This document shows, piece by piece, positions 36,686 through 46,167 of a stretch of 64,000 bases of DNA. This DNA comes from Vibrio sp. 99-70-13A1 (GTDB lineage: Bacteria; Pseudomonadota; Gammaproteobacteria; Enterobacterales; Vibrionaceae): the NCBI RefSeq assembly GCF_013114625.1, contig NZ_VTXD01000003.1, forward strand, positions 62,001-126,000, read 5' to 3'. The notes under the pieces are model-generated. The model saw nothing but the letters and a program-made list of their open reading frames with translations. It did not search any database and had not been told where the DNA came from. A program made the position numbers and the translations under genes. Position 1 is the stretch's first letter, and each line of letters opens with the position of its first letter.

Positions 36686-37924
36686 ATGCCAAATATCTAC
36701 TTTGTAGACGACGAACCTGCCATTCGAGATTCAGTACAGCAAGCCATGCTTATTGAAGGGGTGATGATCACTTGCTTCCCCAACGCAGTCGAAGCTTTAC
36801 AGTGCATGGACACTTCACAGGCTGCCATTGTTATCACCGACATACATATGCCAGTGATGACAGGCATTGAATTCACTCAGCAGTTACTCGAAAAGAATAC
36901 GCATTTTCAAGTCATCGTTTTAACTGGACATGGGGATGTTCAAACGGCAGTGTCCGCGATGAAAGCTGGCGCGTATGACTTTCTTGAGAAACCTTTTGCT
37001 ATTGATAAGCTGCAAACGGCAATCCAGAAAGCAACCGACAAACTCGATTTAATGCAAGAAAACGTATTGCTCCGCAAAGAGTTAGACATGCAGACACACG
37101 TTGGACCAAAGCTCCTTGGACAATCTCAAGCTATGGTTAAGCTGCGTCGAGATCTGGTCGCATTGAACCCAACGCAAGATAACTTCATTGTATTAGTCGG
37201 TGATACAGGTACAGGTAAACGTATTACCGCGCAATACCTGCATGATCTTCACAACCCATATGATTCAGAGCTCTACGCTCTCGCGGCTCATGAGCTGCCA
37301 ACCAATGATGAATTAGAATTTAAGCAGTTTATTTCGAGTAGCCTAGCGAAGCCTCAAATAGGCACGATCTACCTTTACCAAGCCGACATTCTGACAGTTC
37401 AACAATGGGGCTGGCTTGCGGAGTTAAAATTAGAGTGCAACAAATGTGCAACTAGTGTCATTATCGCGATCCATAGCCCACCGACAACATTTCACGGTGA
37501 GTTTCGCCGCTTCGATTTGTTACCCTTGTGTGAACGAAAAGAAGATATACGAATCTTGTTTAAACATTTTGCACGAAGCGCAGCGAGTCGTTACCAATTA
37601 CCACCACCGACCATCACTGAAGAAGAAATTCAGCAGCTTACAGATAAACCGTGGTCAGAAAATATTAAGCAACTTCGCCAACATGCAGAATTAAGAGCAC
37701 TCAAACCTAGTGACTTATCAAGTGTCAATTGTCTATCTAATGATGAGCAAAAATCACTCAACCAGAGAATTGACCTATTTGAACACACTTTATTGATTGA
37801 AGTTCTACATCGATATCACGGACGATTAAAAGATGTGCAGCTAGAATTACAAGTATCTCGAAAAACGCTTTATGACAAACTAAAAAAGCATCGACTTGAT
37901 AAAACCAATTTTAAAAATGGATAA
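36686..37924 (+). CDS. NtrC/DctD-like response regulator with degenerate AAA+ domain
   Basis: Regulator of 412 residues: REC domain (1-120) with phospho-Asp in ITDIHMPVMTG; a central domain aligned with sigma-54 activators (about 140-320); and a Fis-type HTH at the end (LKDVQLELQVSRKTLYDKLKKH). The central domain is decayed: Walker A reads GDTGTGKRI, the Walker B strand reads GTIYLYQADIL where active members have GTLFLDEI, and no GAFTGA loop can be found. It therefore should not remodel sigma-54 holoenzyme and may act as a plain phosphorylation-dependent DNA-binding protein. It sits between its kinase and the Lap secretion genes, the likely targets. Confidence 0.8.
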   Translation: MPNIYFVDDEPAIRDSVQQAMLIEGVMITCFPNAVEALQCMDTSQAAIVITDIHMPVMTGIEFTQQLLEKNTHFQVIVLTGHGDVQTAVSAMKAGAYDFLEKPFAIDKLQTAIQKATDKLDLMQENVLLRKELDMQTHVGPKLLGQSQAMVKLRRDLVALNPTQDNFIVLVGDTGTGKRITAQYLHDLHNPYDSELYALAAHELPTNDELEFKQFISSSLAKPQIGTIYLYQADILTVQQWGWLAELKLECNKCATSVIIAIHSPPTTFHGEFRRFDLLPLCERKEDIRILFKHFARSAASRYQLPPPTITEEEIQQLTDKPWSENIKQLRQHAELRALKPSDLSSVNCLSNDEQKSLNQRIDLFEHTLLIEVLHRYHGRLKDVQLELQVSRKTLYDKLKKHRLDKTNFKNG

Positions 37925-38035
37925 CCTAATAAAATGCATTAAGCTGAAGAGTAAATAAAAACAAAGCCTTAACATTTATATTAACTAATAATACACTCAA
38001 GAAGCTTACTTTTATTACGCAAACAAGGACAGTAA

Positions 38036-39427
38036 ATGAGCCGAAAAGGTTTTAACAAGCTCAGTACCACTGAATTGGAGTATGTCGACGACAAAACCGC
38101 GGCACTTCTACTCAATACTCCAACAAGTGCTCGCATCATGCTATGGGTAATGGTGCTCTTTTTTGTAGCGGCTATCGGGTGGGCAGCATGGGCTGAAATA
38201 GACAAGGTAACGGTGGGGCAAGGTAAAGTCATTCCTTCTTCACAAATTCAAGTCGTGCAAAACCTTGAAGGTGGTTTAGTAAAAGAAATCCTCGTTAGGG
38301 AGGGGCAACAAGTTCAGAAAGGTCAGCAGCTATTGTTGATTGATGACACTCGTTTTCGCTCAGACTTTCGTGAACGAGAACAGCAGGTCGCAAACTTAAC
38401 CGCTAGCGTATTAATGCTATCCGCTTCTTTAACCAGCGTTGCGATTGATGAAAATTCATCTCAGAATAACTGGGAACAAAGCATTCGCCTTTCTTTCAAT
38501 AAGCTGGCATTCCCTCCTAAGTTTTATGAACTCCAACCAAAGCTCGTTAATCGACAAAAAGCAGAATACCGACAAGATCTGAATAACCTAAAAAACCAAT
38601 TATCCGTATTTGATCAACAAGTCGAGCAGAAACAACAAGACCTTGTAGAAATTCTCGCACGCACCAAAAACTTACGAGAAAGCTACCGATTTGCGAGAAA
38701 AGAGCTAGAAATAACGAAGCCTCTTGCAGATGAAGGGGTTGTACCTCGTATTGAGTTATTGAAACTGCAAAGACAAGTGAACGATACGCGACGCGAGATG
38801 ACATCAAGTGAATTAAAGATCCCCCTACTTCGCTCCGCGATTAAGGAAGCGCAACTTAGCAGAATTGATGCCGCGCTTAATTTCCGTTCAGACCAACAAG
38901 AAAAATTAAACCAAGCACAAGATAAGCTGTCTGCACTGACAGAATCTGCCGTTGGTCTTGCTGACCGAGTAAACCGAACCGTTGTGGTATCACCTGTAAC
39001 AGGAACAGTAAAAACATTAGGTATTAATACGGTCGGCGGTGTAATTCAGCCAGGTATGGATATTGTAGAAATTGTACCAACGGAAGATTCACTGTTAATT
39101 GAGGCAAAAATTGCCCCTCAAGATATCGCTTTTCTACGTCCTCAACTTGCTGCCATCGTAAAGCTTAGTGCTTATGACTTTACCAAATATGGTGGTTTAG
39201 AAGGCATTTTGGAACATATCAGCGCCGATACCACTCAAGATGAAGAAGGTAACAGCTTCTATATTGTAAGAATTAGAACAGAGCAGCATTCATTCGGTAA
39301 CAACGGTGAACTGCCCATCATTCCAGGGATGACCGCCTCAGTCGATATCATTACAGGCAAAAGAACGGTTCTAGAATATATATTGAAGCCAATACTAAGT
39401 GCTCAAAATAATGCACTTAAAGAATAA
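38036..39427 (+). CDS. lapC: Type I secretion membrane-fusion protein, LapC-like
   Basis: HlyD-family adaptor of 463 residues that links the ABC ATPase to the outer-membrane channel. One N-terminal membrane helix (IMLWVMVLFFVAAIGWAAWAE), a lipoyl/barrel-sandwich half (GKVIPSSQIQVVQNLEGGLV, VREGQQVQKGQQLLLIDD), a long coiled-coil hairpin (about 160-300) and a C-terminal beta-barrel (VSPVTGTVKTLGIN, GMTASVDIITGKRTVLEYILKPI). It starts the lap operon and overlaps the protease gene by 29 bp. The TolC-like partner (LapE) and the adhesin are not in this window. Confidence 0.88.
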   Translation: MSRKGFNKLSTTELEYVDDKTAALLLNTPTSARIMLWVMVLFFVAAIGWAAWAEIDKVTVGQGKVIPSSQIQVVQNLEGGLVKEILVREGQQVQKGQQLLLIDDTRFRSDFREREQQVANLTASVLMLSASLTSVAIDENSSQNNWEQSIRLSFNKLAFPPKFYELQPKLVNRQKAEYRQDLNNLKNQLSVFDQQVEQKQQDLVEILARTKNLRESYRFARKELEITKPLADEGVVPRIELLKLQRQVNDTRREMTSSELKIPLLRSAIKEAQLSRIDAALNFRSDQQEKLNQAQDKLSALTESAVGLADRVNRTVVVSPVTGTVKTLGINTVGGVIQPGMDIVEIVPTEDSLLIEAKIAPQDIAFLRPQLAAIVKLSAYDFTKYGGLEGILEHISADTTQDEEGNSFYIVRIRTEQHSFGNNGELPIIPGMTASVDIITGKRTVLEYILKPILSAQNNALKE

Positions 39428-40145
39428 AGTAGATAACACCCGAGACAAGAAACTCGGAAGCAAACACAGCATAAAAAGCATCAGCAGTGCCGCGGTTATT
39501 TTAATGCTGTGTGCTTCATTTACTTCATCTGCATTGAATACAAAAGATCAGCAGTGGGTCAGCGCAGTCACTCAGACATACGGTGAAAGAGCAGGTAAAC
39601 GAGTCGCGACTTGGCGCTCGAATATCTCAGAGTATAAGAATTTAAGTGAAACAGACAAACTGACTTCTATTAACCAGTTTTTTAATCAACTGTATTTTGT
39701 GAATGATGATGTCTTATGGGGAAAAAACGACTATTGGGCAACCCCGCTAGAGTTTTTAGGAAGTAATGCTGGCGACTGTGAAGATTTCACGATAGCTAAA
39801 TACTTCTCACTTTTAGAGCTAGGCGTACCTGATAAGAAGCTGCGTTTAGTCTATGTAAAAGCTCTTGAGTTAAACCAATTTCACATGGTACTGGCGTATT
39901 ACTCTACCCCAAGTGCCGAGCCGCTTATTTTAGACAATATCAACCCTGAAATAGTGCGAGCTTCAAAACGAAGAGACCTATTACCTGTTTATAGCTTCAA
40001 TGGTAAAAACCTTTGGCTAATGAAGTCCAAGGCAGGTAACGGAAAACTTGCAGGTAAGTCTTCACGATTGAGTCTATGGAACGACTTACGCTCACGTGAA
40101 CGCTCTCTAAAATTAAACAAACCCATTATCAATTACGATGAGTAG
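39399..40145 (+). CDS. lapG: Periplasmic transglutaminase-like cysteine protease, LapG-like
   Basis: Protease (248 residues) of the DUF920/BTLCP family that clips the N-terminal region of a giant adhesin and frees it from the surface. Catalytic residues are visible: Cys127 in NAGDCEDF, His162 in NQFHMVLAYY and Asp179 in LILDNINPE. A signal peptide (SSAAVILMLCASFTSSA) follows a charged start; either the ATG at 39399 or that at 39411 can serve, both inside the 3' end of lapC. In the characterised systems LapD bound to c-di-GMP holds LapG inactive; both genes are adjacent here. Confidence 0.9.
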   Translation: MLKIMHLKNKVDNTRDKKLGSKHSIKSISSAAVILMLCASFTSSALNTKDQQWVSAVTQTYGERAGKRVATWRSNISEYKNLSETDKLTSINQFFNQLYFVNDDVLWGKNDYWATPLEFLGSNAGDCEDFTIAKYFSLLELGVPDKKLRLVYVKALELNQFHMVLAYYSTPSAEPLILDNINPEIVRASKRRDLLPVYSFNGKNLWLMKSKAGNGKLAGKSSRLSLWNDLRSRERSLKLNKPIINYDE

Positions 40146-40150
40146 ATACA

Positions 40151-42061
40151 ATGACTTTATATAAACAGCTTGTGGTCGGAATGGTTGCGGTCTTTATCTT
40201 GCTTATGGCATCGGTATTTATGATCGAATTTAATACCACCCGTGATCACTTAAAAGAGCAACAACGCTCTGAAGTGAATAACACCATAAATACCGTTGGG
40301 CTGGCGCTAGCACCTTATTTGGAAGACAAAGACCCAATTGCGGTCGAGTCAGTCATTAATGCTCTCTTTGATGGCAGCTCTTACTCGGTCGTGCGTTTAA
40401 TCTTTCTTGATTCGAGTGATGAAATTCTCCGTTCGTATCCAGTCAAGCCTAATGGTGTTCCCACTTGGTTTACTGATTTGCACCTCTTCGGACAAATTCA
40501 CGAGCGTCGTGTCATCACCAGTGGCTGGATGCAACTGGCTGAAGTCGAAATTGTCAGCCACCCAGGCGCGGCCTATGAGCAGCTATGGCAAGCATTCATC
40601 AAACTATCAACCATGTTCGGCATCATTTTCATCATCGGGCTAGCGGCAATTTCGTGGATACTCAAACGTGCATTACGCCCGCTTTCTCTGATCATCGTTA
40701 AAATGGACCAAATCGCTAAAAACCAGTTTGGAGAACCTCTCACTCGCCCTAAAACAAAAGATTTAATTATGGTGGTTGACGGTATTAATCAAATGTCAAC
40801 GCAAGTTGAGATGGCATTCAAAAACCAAGCAAAAGAAGCGCAAAAATTAAGAGAGCGCGCATACATCGACCCTGTCTCTCAGCTTGGTAACCGTGCGTTC
40901 TATATGTCTCAACTGAACCAATGGCTTGCTGAGTCTAGTATTGGTGGTCTAGCCGTACTGCAAGCTCAATTCATTACTGATGAATATGAAGAGAAAGGCT
41001 ATCAAGAAGGGGATTCTCTGGTACATCACCTTGCTGACCAATTGAAAACATCCATCACCTCTCCAGGTCTCACAATTGCTCGTATATCTAAAGATGAATT
41101 TGGTTTCATTCTGCCAAACGTTGATGAAAGCGAATTGAAGATTATTGCCGACAGCATCGTTGTATGTGTGCAAGACTTACAATCGGACCCGACAGGTACA
41201 GCAAGCGCGGCTATTTCTTTAGGTGTAACTTACAGTAGCCAAAATAAGACCAGTACCGAAATTATGTCGTTGGTGGATAACGCTTTATCTATTGCGAAAT
41301 CAAGCCCTGAGCAAAAGTACGGTTACATTTCCGGTGACGACCACGCAACAATAATGGGTAAACAACAGTGGCGAGATCTAGTAGAAGAAGCGATTCACGA
41401 TGAGCTCGTGACCTTCCGCCTACAATCGGCTAATAACACTTTCGGCTCTACCTACCACCAAGAAGTGTTTTCTGCGATTGAAAAAGATGGGGTTCGCTAC
41501 AGTGCTAACCAGTACTTGTTTGCATTAGAACAACTTGAATCAAGCCATATTCTTGACCAATTTGTAATTGAGCAAATGATTAAGAAAATGAAGTCTGGCG
41601 AAGTACAGAACCCTGTCGCGATTAACATATCTTCAAGCAGTGTCGCGCAGCCAAGCTTCATTCGCTGGGTTGGTAATATCCTTGAAAAGAACCCGACTCA
41701 TGCACCTAAACTGCATTTTGAAATCCCTGAAAGCTGCTTCATTCAAGAGCCTCATTACACGGCTCTATTATGTAACACGCTACGAAGTGCAAATGCGGTA
41801 TTCGGTGTTGATAACTACGGTCGAAACTTCCAATCACTGGATTACATCAATGAGTTCAGACCAAGTTACGTGAAACTCGATTACCTCTTCACTCATAACT
41901 TAGATGATGAGAAACAGAAATTCACACTGACATCAATTTCTCGTACTGCCCATAACTTAGGCATTACGACCATTGCTTCACGTGTCGAGACTCAAACACA
42001 GTTGGACTTCTTGTCTGAGCACTTCGTGGAAGTGTTCCAAGGCTTCATTGTTGACAAATAG
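40151..42061 (+). CDS. lapD: c-di-GMP receptor with degenerate GGDEF-EAL, LapD-like
   Basis: Inner-membrane receptor of 636 residues. Two membrane helices (about 7-28 and 152-170) enclose a periplasmic LapD/MoxY-type domain that would bind LapG; then HAMP (about 175-225), a GGDEF-like domain in which the signature reads SKDEF, and an EAL-like domain in which the EAL motif reads QEVF and the usual ITES motif reads PESC. Both enzyme sites are thus dead, as expected for a signal-binding LapD rather than a cyclase or phosphodiesterase. It starts five bases after lapG and is followed by lapB after 17. Confidence 0.9.
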   Translation: MTLYKQLVVGMVAVFILLMASVFMIEFNTTRDHLKEQQRSEVNNTINTVGLALAPYLEDKDPIAVESVINALFDGSSYSVVRLIFLDSSDEILRSYPVKPNGVPTWFTDLHLFGQIHERRVITSGWMQLAEVEIVSHPGAAYEQLWQAFIKLSTMFGIIFIIGLAAISWILKRALRPLSLIIVKMDQIAKNQFGEPLTRPKTKDLIMVVDGINQMSTQVEMAFKNQAKEAQKLRERAYIDPVSQLGNRAFYMSQLNQWLAESSIGGLAVLQAQFITDEYEEKGYQEGDSLVHHLADQLKTSITSPGLTIARISKDEFGFILPNVDESELKIIADSIVVCVQDLQSDPTGTASAAISLGVTYSSQNKTSTEIMSLVDNALSIAKSSPEQKYGYISGDDHATIMGKQQWRDLVEEAIHDELVTFRLQSANNTFGSTYHQEVFSAIEKDGVRYSANQYLFALEQLESSHILDQFVIEQMIKKMKSGEVQNPVAINISSSSVAQPSFIRWVGNILEKNPTHAPKLHFEIPESCFIQEPHYTALLCNTLRSANAVFGVDNYGRNFQSLDYINEFRPSYVKLDYLFTHNLDDEKQKFTLTSISRTAHNLGITTIASRVETQTQLDFLSEHFVEVFQGFIVDK

Positions 42062-42078
42062 TTGTAAGGTCAAATTAC

Positions 42079-44193
42079 ATGCAAGATCCACTATTAAATT
42101 CGCTGATTTACGTAAGCCGATATTACGGATTAGCCAATTCGCCTGAAGCTTTAGTCAATGGGTTACCCCTGACGGACGGCAAACTGACGCCTTTTCTATT
42201 TCCACGTTCAGCTGAACGTGCTGGGCTAGTTGCGAAAGAAAACCGAGCGGAGCTCGATAAAATTCCACACCTGATCCTACCCGCTATTTTGCTACTTAAA
42301 CAGGGCGGAGCATGTGTTCTTAACAGCATTGATTTAGAGAAATCAGAAGCAGAAGTCACAACAACTGAAAGCGGCATGGTGCCTATTGTCATTCCTTTGG
42401 AAGAGCTCAAAGAGCAATTCATTGGACGCTACTTTCTCGTTAAAAAACAATTTCGCTACGACGAGCGATCACCTGAAATACTCAAAACCCGTGATGGTCA
42501 CTGGTTTTGGAGCACAATCTGGCAATCTAAAAACATTTACCGCGACGTATTAATCGCCTCGATTTTGATTAACTTGTTTGCTATTGCTGCACCCATGTTT
42601 ACACGTTTGGTGTATGACAAAGTTGTCCCCAACTTGGCGTTTGAAACACTGTGGGTGTTAGCGAGTGGTATTTTTGTTGTCTTCCTTTTCGACTTTGCTT
42701 TGAAATTGATGAGAAGCTACTTCATTGATGTCGCGGGTAAAAAATCCGACATTATTATCTCGTCTAAAATATTCAGCAAAGTTTTAGGGATACGCATGGA
42801 GGCAAAGCCGCCTTCCGTCGGAGCTTTCGCAAGGCACTTACAAGAATTTGAGTCTATTCGTGAATTTTTCACCTCTGCCACTATAAGCGCTTTAATCGAT
42901 CTACCTTTCGCCTTGCTGTTTCTATTACTTATCTGGCTAATGGCAGGCAACCTAGTACTGGTTCCGATTGTTGGCGTCGTCATTTTGATTATTCACGCAA
43001 TGCTCATACAAGGGCCATTACGTAAAACAATTGAAGAAGGCTCTCGTTTAGCGTCTCAAAAATACGCCAACTTAATCGAAAGCTTAGCGGGTTTAGAAAC
43101 CGTAAAAATCTTCAGTGCTCAAAGCCAATTCCAATACCGTTGGGAAGAAGCTGTCGCGCACATGGCAGAGTGGAACATCAAGAGTCGTCGAATTACGGAT
43201 AGCATTCAAAATGCTGCTGGGTTCGTTCAACAAAGTACCAATGTCGGTATGATTATTTTGGGCGTTTACTTGATTGCGGAAGGCGAACTGACAATGGGTG
43301 GATTGATTGCCGCCACTATGTTGAGTGGTCGTGCTATTGGACCTCTGGTTCAGTTATCTTTGCTTTCTACTCGCTATAACCAAGCAAAATCATCGATGAC
43401 AATTATTGAACAAGTTATGGATATGCCAGATGAACAAGAGGAAGGTAAGCGATATATTCACCGCCCTATCGTTCAAGGACGCGTAGAACTTGATAAGGTC
43501 AGCTTCAGCTACCCTGAATCATCAGTAGCATCAATCAGAGATCTCAGCCTAACCATTAACCCAGGTGAGAAAGTTGCCATTATTGGGCGAATTGGTTCAG
43601 GTAAAACGACATTAGAACGTCTCATTATGGGTCTATATAAGCCTACAGCAGGGCATGTTCGTATTGATGATACTGACATCGAACAATTGCACCATGTCGA
43701 CGTACGACGCAACATAGGCTGCGTGCCTCAAGACAGTAACTTATTCTTTGGCTCAATTCGCGACAACATTACATTAGGTCGCCCACTTGTGGATGACAGA
43801 GATGTCATGGACGCTGCCAATCGAGCTGGCGTGACGGTATTTACTCAGCAAGACCCTGCGGGTTTAGAAAGGCAAGTCGGTGAAGGTGGTGCTCAGCTTT
43901 CGGGTGGTCAACGCCAAGCGGTTGCTATTGCCCGTGCCATGCTAGGTCGCCCACCTGTATTGTTAATGGATGAACCAACCAGCGCTATGGATAACCGTTC
44001 TGAAATGCACATTAAGCACCAGCTTGGGCAAATGAAGAAAAGTGAGACCCTCATTCTCATCACCCATAAAACATCCATGCTTGATATTGTAGACCGAGTG
44101 ATTGTGATGGAAAAAGGCAGCATTATTGCTGACGGACCTAAACAACAAGTTCTCTCTGATTTGAAGCAAGGAAAAGTCAGAGCAGTTAGTTAA
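42079..44193 (+). CDS. lapB: Type I secretion ABC ATPase/permease, LapB-like
   Basis: Transporter of 704 residues: an N-terminal C39-like domain without catalytic Cys (about 1-130), a six-helix exporter domain (about 150-440) and an ATPase with Walker A GRIGSGKTTLERL, signature LSGGQRQAVAIARAM and Walker B PVLLMDEPTSAMD. This is the class used for large RTX adhesins such as LapA, where the N-terminal domain binds the substrate but does not cleave. It is the last gene of the lap operon, before a strong bidirectional terminator. The exported adhesin is not within the window. Confidence 0.9.
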   Translation: MQDPLLNSLIYVSRYYGLANSPEALVNGLPLTDGKLTPFLFPRSAERAGLVAKENRAELDKIPHLILPAILLLKQGGACVLNSIDLEKSEAEVTTTESGMVPIVIPLEELKEQFIGRYFLVKKQFRYDERSPEILKTRDGHWFWSTIWQSKNIYRDVLIASILINLFAIAAPMFTRLVYDKVVPNLAFETLWVLASGIFVVFLFDFALKLMRSYFIDVAGKKSDIIISSKIFSKVLGIRMEAKPPSVGAFARHLQEFESIREFFTSATISALIDLPFALLFLLLIWLMAGNLVLVPIVGVVILIIHAMLIQGPLRKTIEEGSRLASQKYANLIESLAGLETVKIFSAQSQFQYRWEEAVAHMAEWNIKSRRITDSIQNAAGFVQQSTNVGMIILGVYLIAEGELTMGGLIAATMLSGRAIGPLVQLSLLSTRYNQAKSSMTIIEQVMDMPDEQEEGKRYIHRPIVQGRVELDKVSFSYPESSVASIRDLSLTINPGEKVAIIGRIGSGKTTLERLIMGLYKPTAGHVRIDDTDIEQLHHVDVRRNIGCVPQDSNLFFGSIRDNITLGRPLVDDRDVMDAANRAGVTVFTQQDPAGLERQVGEGGAQLSGGQRQAVAIARAMLGRPPVLLMDEPTSAMDNRSEMHIKHQLGQMKKSETLILITHKTSMLDIVDRVIVMEKGSIIADGPKQQVLSDLKQGKVRAVS

Positions 44194-44215
44194 TCCAGCT
44201 CAGTAAAAAAGTAAC

Positions 44216-44244
44216 AAAAAGGGAGCGTAGTCGCTCCCTTTTTT
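44216..44244. terminator. Bidirectional terminator after the lap operon
   Basis: GGGAGCG-TAGT-CGCTCCC (44221-44238) with five A before and six T after. It serves lapB and, on the other strand, the FapA-like gene that ends at 44333. Confidence 0.92.
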
Positions 44245-44332
44245 GTTTTACGAATTCATTATTACTCAATACAAAAACAACGCCGCAATTTAACGCTGTG
44301 CCGTATTAATACGATACCTTGAGAAATACACC

Positions 44333-46003
44333 CTAAACCGCGACGTCTTCATCATCCATCTTAAACGAACACTGAATCTCATACTGGTTAAATGAAAACA
44401 CACTGCCACCATGGGTACGTTTTGTTGTCACCACTTCATCTCCAAACTGAACAGAAACTCGCGTATACACTTTATCGAAAGCCTCAATATTACAGTTTTG
44501 TAAGTGTTCTTCGAAATCCATTTCGAGTAGTTCGAGTTGAGATTGCCCAGCATCAAGTGCTTGGCTATTTTGAATTTTCATCTCTTCTATTGAACGCTGT
44601 TCTTCTTCCGTTCTTTCCGCTTTTGGTTTTTTCTTAAATTCTAATTCTTTGCGAATAACTTCCATGGTCGCCGCTTGGGCTTGTTTATAGGCATCTTTCA
44701 AAGCCACAATTTTTTGCTTATAACTGTCATACTTCGCAAACGCGTGCACTTTAGTCGCAGTATCGCCTTCGACCCCCAGCAGAACACATTTTATGCTTCC
44801 ACCGACTTTAGCTTCACCACCGCTTAATGTGCCATGCTTTTTCATTGTATCCATGACAAGCAAGTCATGCCCGCAGCGGATATCATTACTCATACTATGC
44901 ACACTTAACTGGATATCTTGCCCAGCTTGCAGTTCAGAAAATTGAGCATAGCTTGCGGTAATATTACCTTTAGTAAATACCTTACAACTTTTCGGCTGAC
45001 CATCACTGACAGTATGTCCGATAATACCTTTACCTACCGTGATATCACCTTGAGCCTGAACCTCCGCCGATTCAATAAAACCACCGACAGTAACGCTACC
45101 TGAAGCTTTCACCACCATGCCCGATTCTATGTCTCCAGAAACAAACACGTTGCCCTTAAACTTCACATGTCCGGTTCCCACTCCAACACTATTTAGGCAG
45201 AGTGCGTTATCCACTTCAATACTCTTTTCTTTAATAATGGGGAGACCAGAGTTGGTTGCGACAAGAACGTTCGGATCTTCAGAAGAAATGTGAGTACCTT
45301 TACCGGCTTTTAAAAGGCTGTCTTTACCCGGAAGAGGTGGGATGATTCGACCTTGAACCGTAAAACCTGCTTGCCCTTTTGTTGCTGGGATGCGCTTCAT
45401 GACTTCGTCATTTTCACCGACGGTAATAGTTTGACCTAGGTCTCGCATATCGAGTTTCCCAGAATCTTTACTTCTTGGTTTGAGTACTTGCTTAGAGACA
45501 TCTTTAACAAGTGGAATGAACTGTGCGTCTTTACCTTTCGTAGCTTGCTTACCTTGTGCCACCGCCTGTGTGAATTGCTCTCCAGGTTTTAGCTGATTAC
45601 TCATCAATAAGACTTTCTTCAGTGCCAGTTTGTTTATCCCTTTCGTGATATGTGCTTGGGCTAAACAATGGACAATTTCATTACCACGCAAGCCACGACC
45701 TTTATAAGCCCCCGTAACAATAATGCTCGCGAGCATTTCATCTGTAGTAACTTCAACAGTGGCAGATGCATTTCGCACTTCGGCAATCACCACTCCCTCG
45801 TAAGCTTCGCCTTTGCCTTCTTTTGCTAAGTTGACGAACCTCAATACCTCATCTTCGATAAGAAAATAGTCCGTTACCTCTAGCGTTTTTAATACTTCAG
45901 GCAGACCTTTAGGGTCAAATACAGCATCAACCACAAAACCAGATTGCAGCTTGGCTACAACCTTTTGTTTATCTTCTGACAATGTAACGATGCTTTCCCA
46001 CAT
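44333..46003 (-). CDS. DUF342/FapA-family polymer-forming-like protein
   Basis: Cytoplasmic protein of 556 residues with the FapA (DUF342) layout: an N-terminal domain, then a right-handed beta-helix-like central region with repeated short glycine strands (GNVFVSGDIESGMVVKASGSV, IESAEVQAQGDITVGKGIIG), then an Ala/Glu/Lys-rich coiled coil and a C-terminal tail. Some members are called flagellar assembly protein A; the function is not settled. It lies downstream of the chemosensory cluster on the same strand, separated from it by 165 bp, and may belong to the same regulon. Confidence 0.8.
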   Translation of the reverse strand: MWESIVTLSEDKQKVVAKLQSGFVVDAVFDPKGLPEVLKTLEVTDYFLIEDEVLRFVNLAKEGKGEAYEGVVIAEVRNASATVEVTTDEMLASIIVTGAYKGRGLRGNEIVHCLAQAHITKGINKLALKKVLLMSNQLKPGEQFTQAVAQGKQATKGKDAQFIPLVKDVSKQVLKPRSKDSGKLDMRDLGQTITVGENDEVMKRIPATKGQAGFTVQGRIIPPLPGKDSLLKAGKGTHISSEDPNVLVATNSGLPIIKEKSIEVDNALCLNSVGVGTGHVKFKGNVFVSGDIESGMVVKASGSVTVGGFIESAEVQAQGDITVGKGIIGHTVSDGQPKSCKVFTKGNITASYAQFSELQAGQDIQLSVHSMSNDIRCGHDLLVMDTMKKHGTLSGGEAKVGGSIKCVLLGVEGDTATKVHAFAKYDSYKQKIVALKDAYKQAQAATMEVIRKELEFKKKPKAERTEEEQRSIEEMKIQNSQALDAGQSQLELLEMDFEEHLQNCNIEAFDKVYTRVSVQFGDEVVTTKRTHGGSVFSFNQYEIQCSFKMDDEDVAV

Positions 46004-46167
46004 AAGATCGCAGCTTCCAAGAAAAAGTGACTAAGGATCAGTCTATATAATAAATAAATCCGATAAAATGTTGCTATTACAATAATCAGGGTCACATCAC
46101 TTACTTTAAATCCTGAAACAACATCTCAATATTGAGAATTACATAAAAATACTTAAATAATTAAAGA

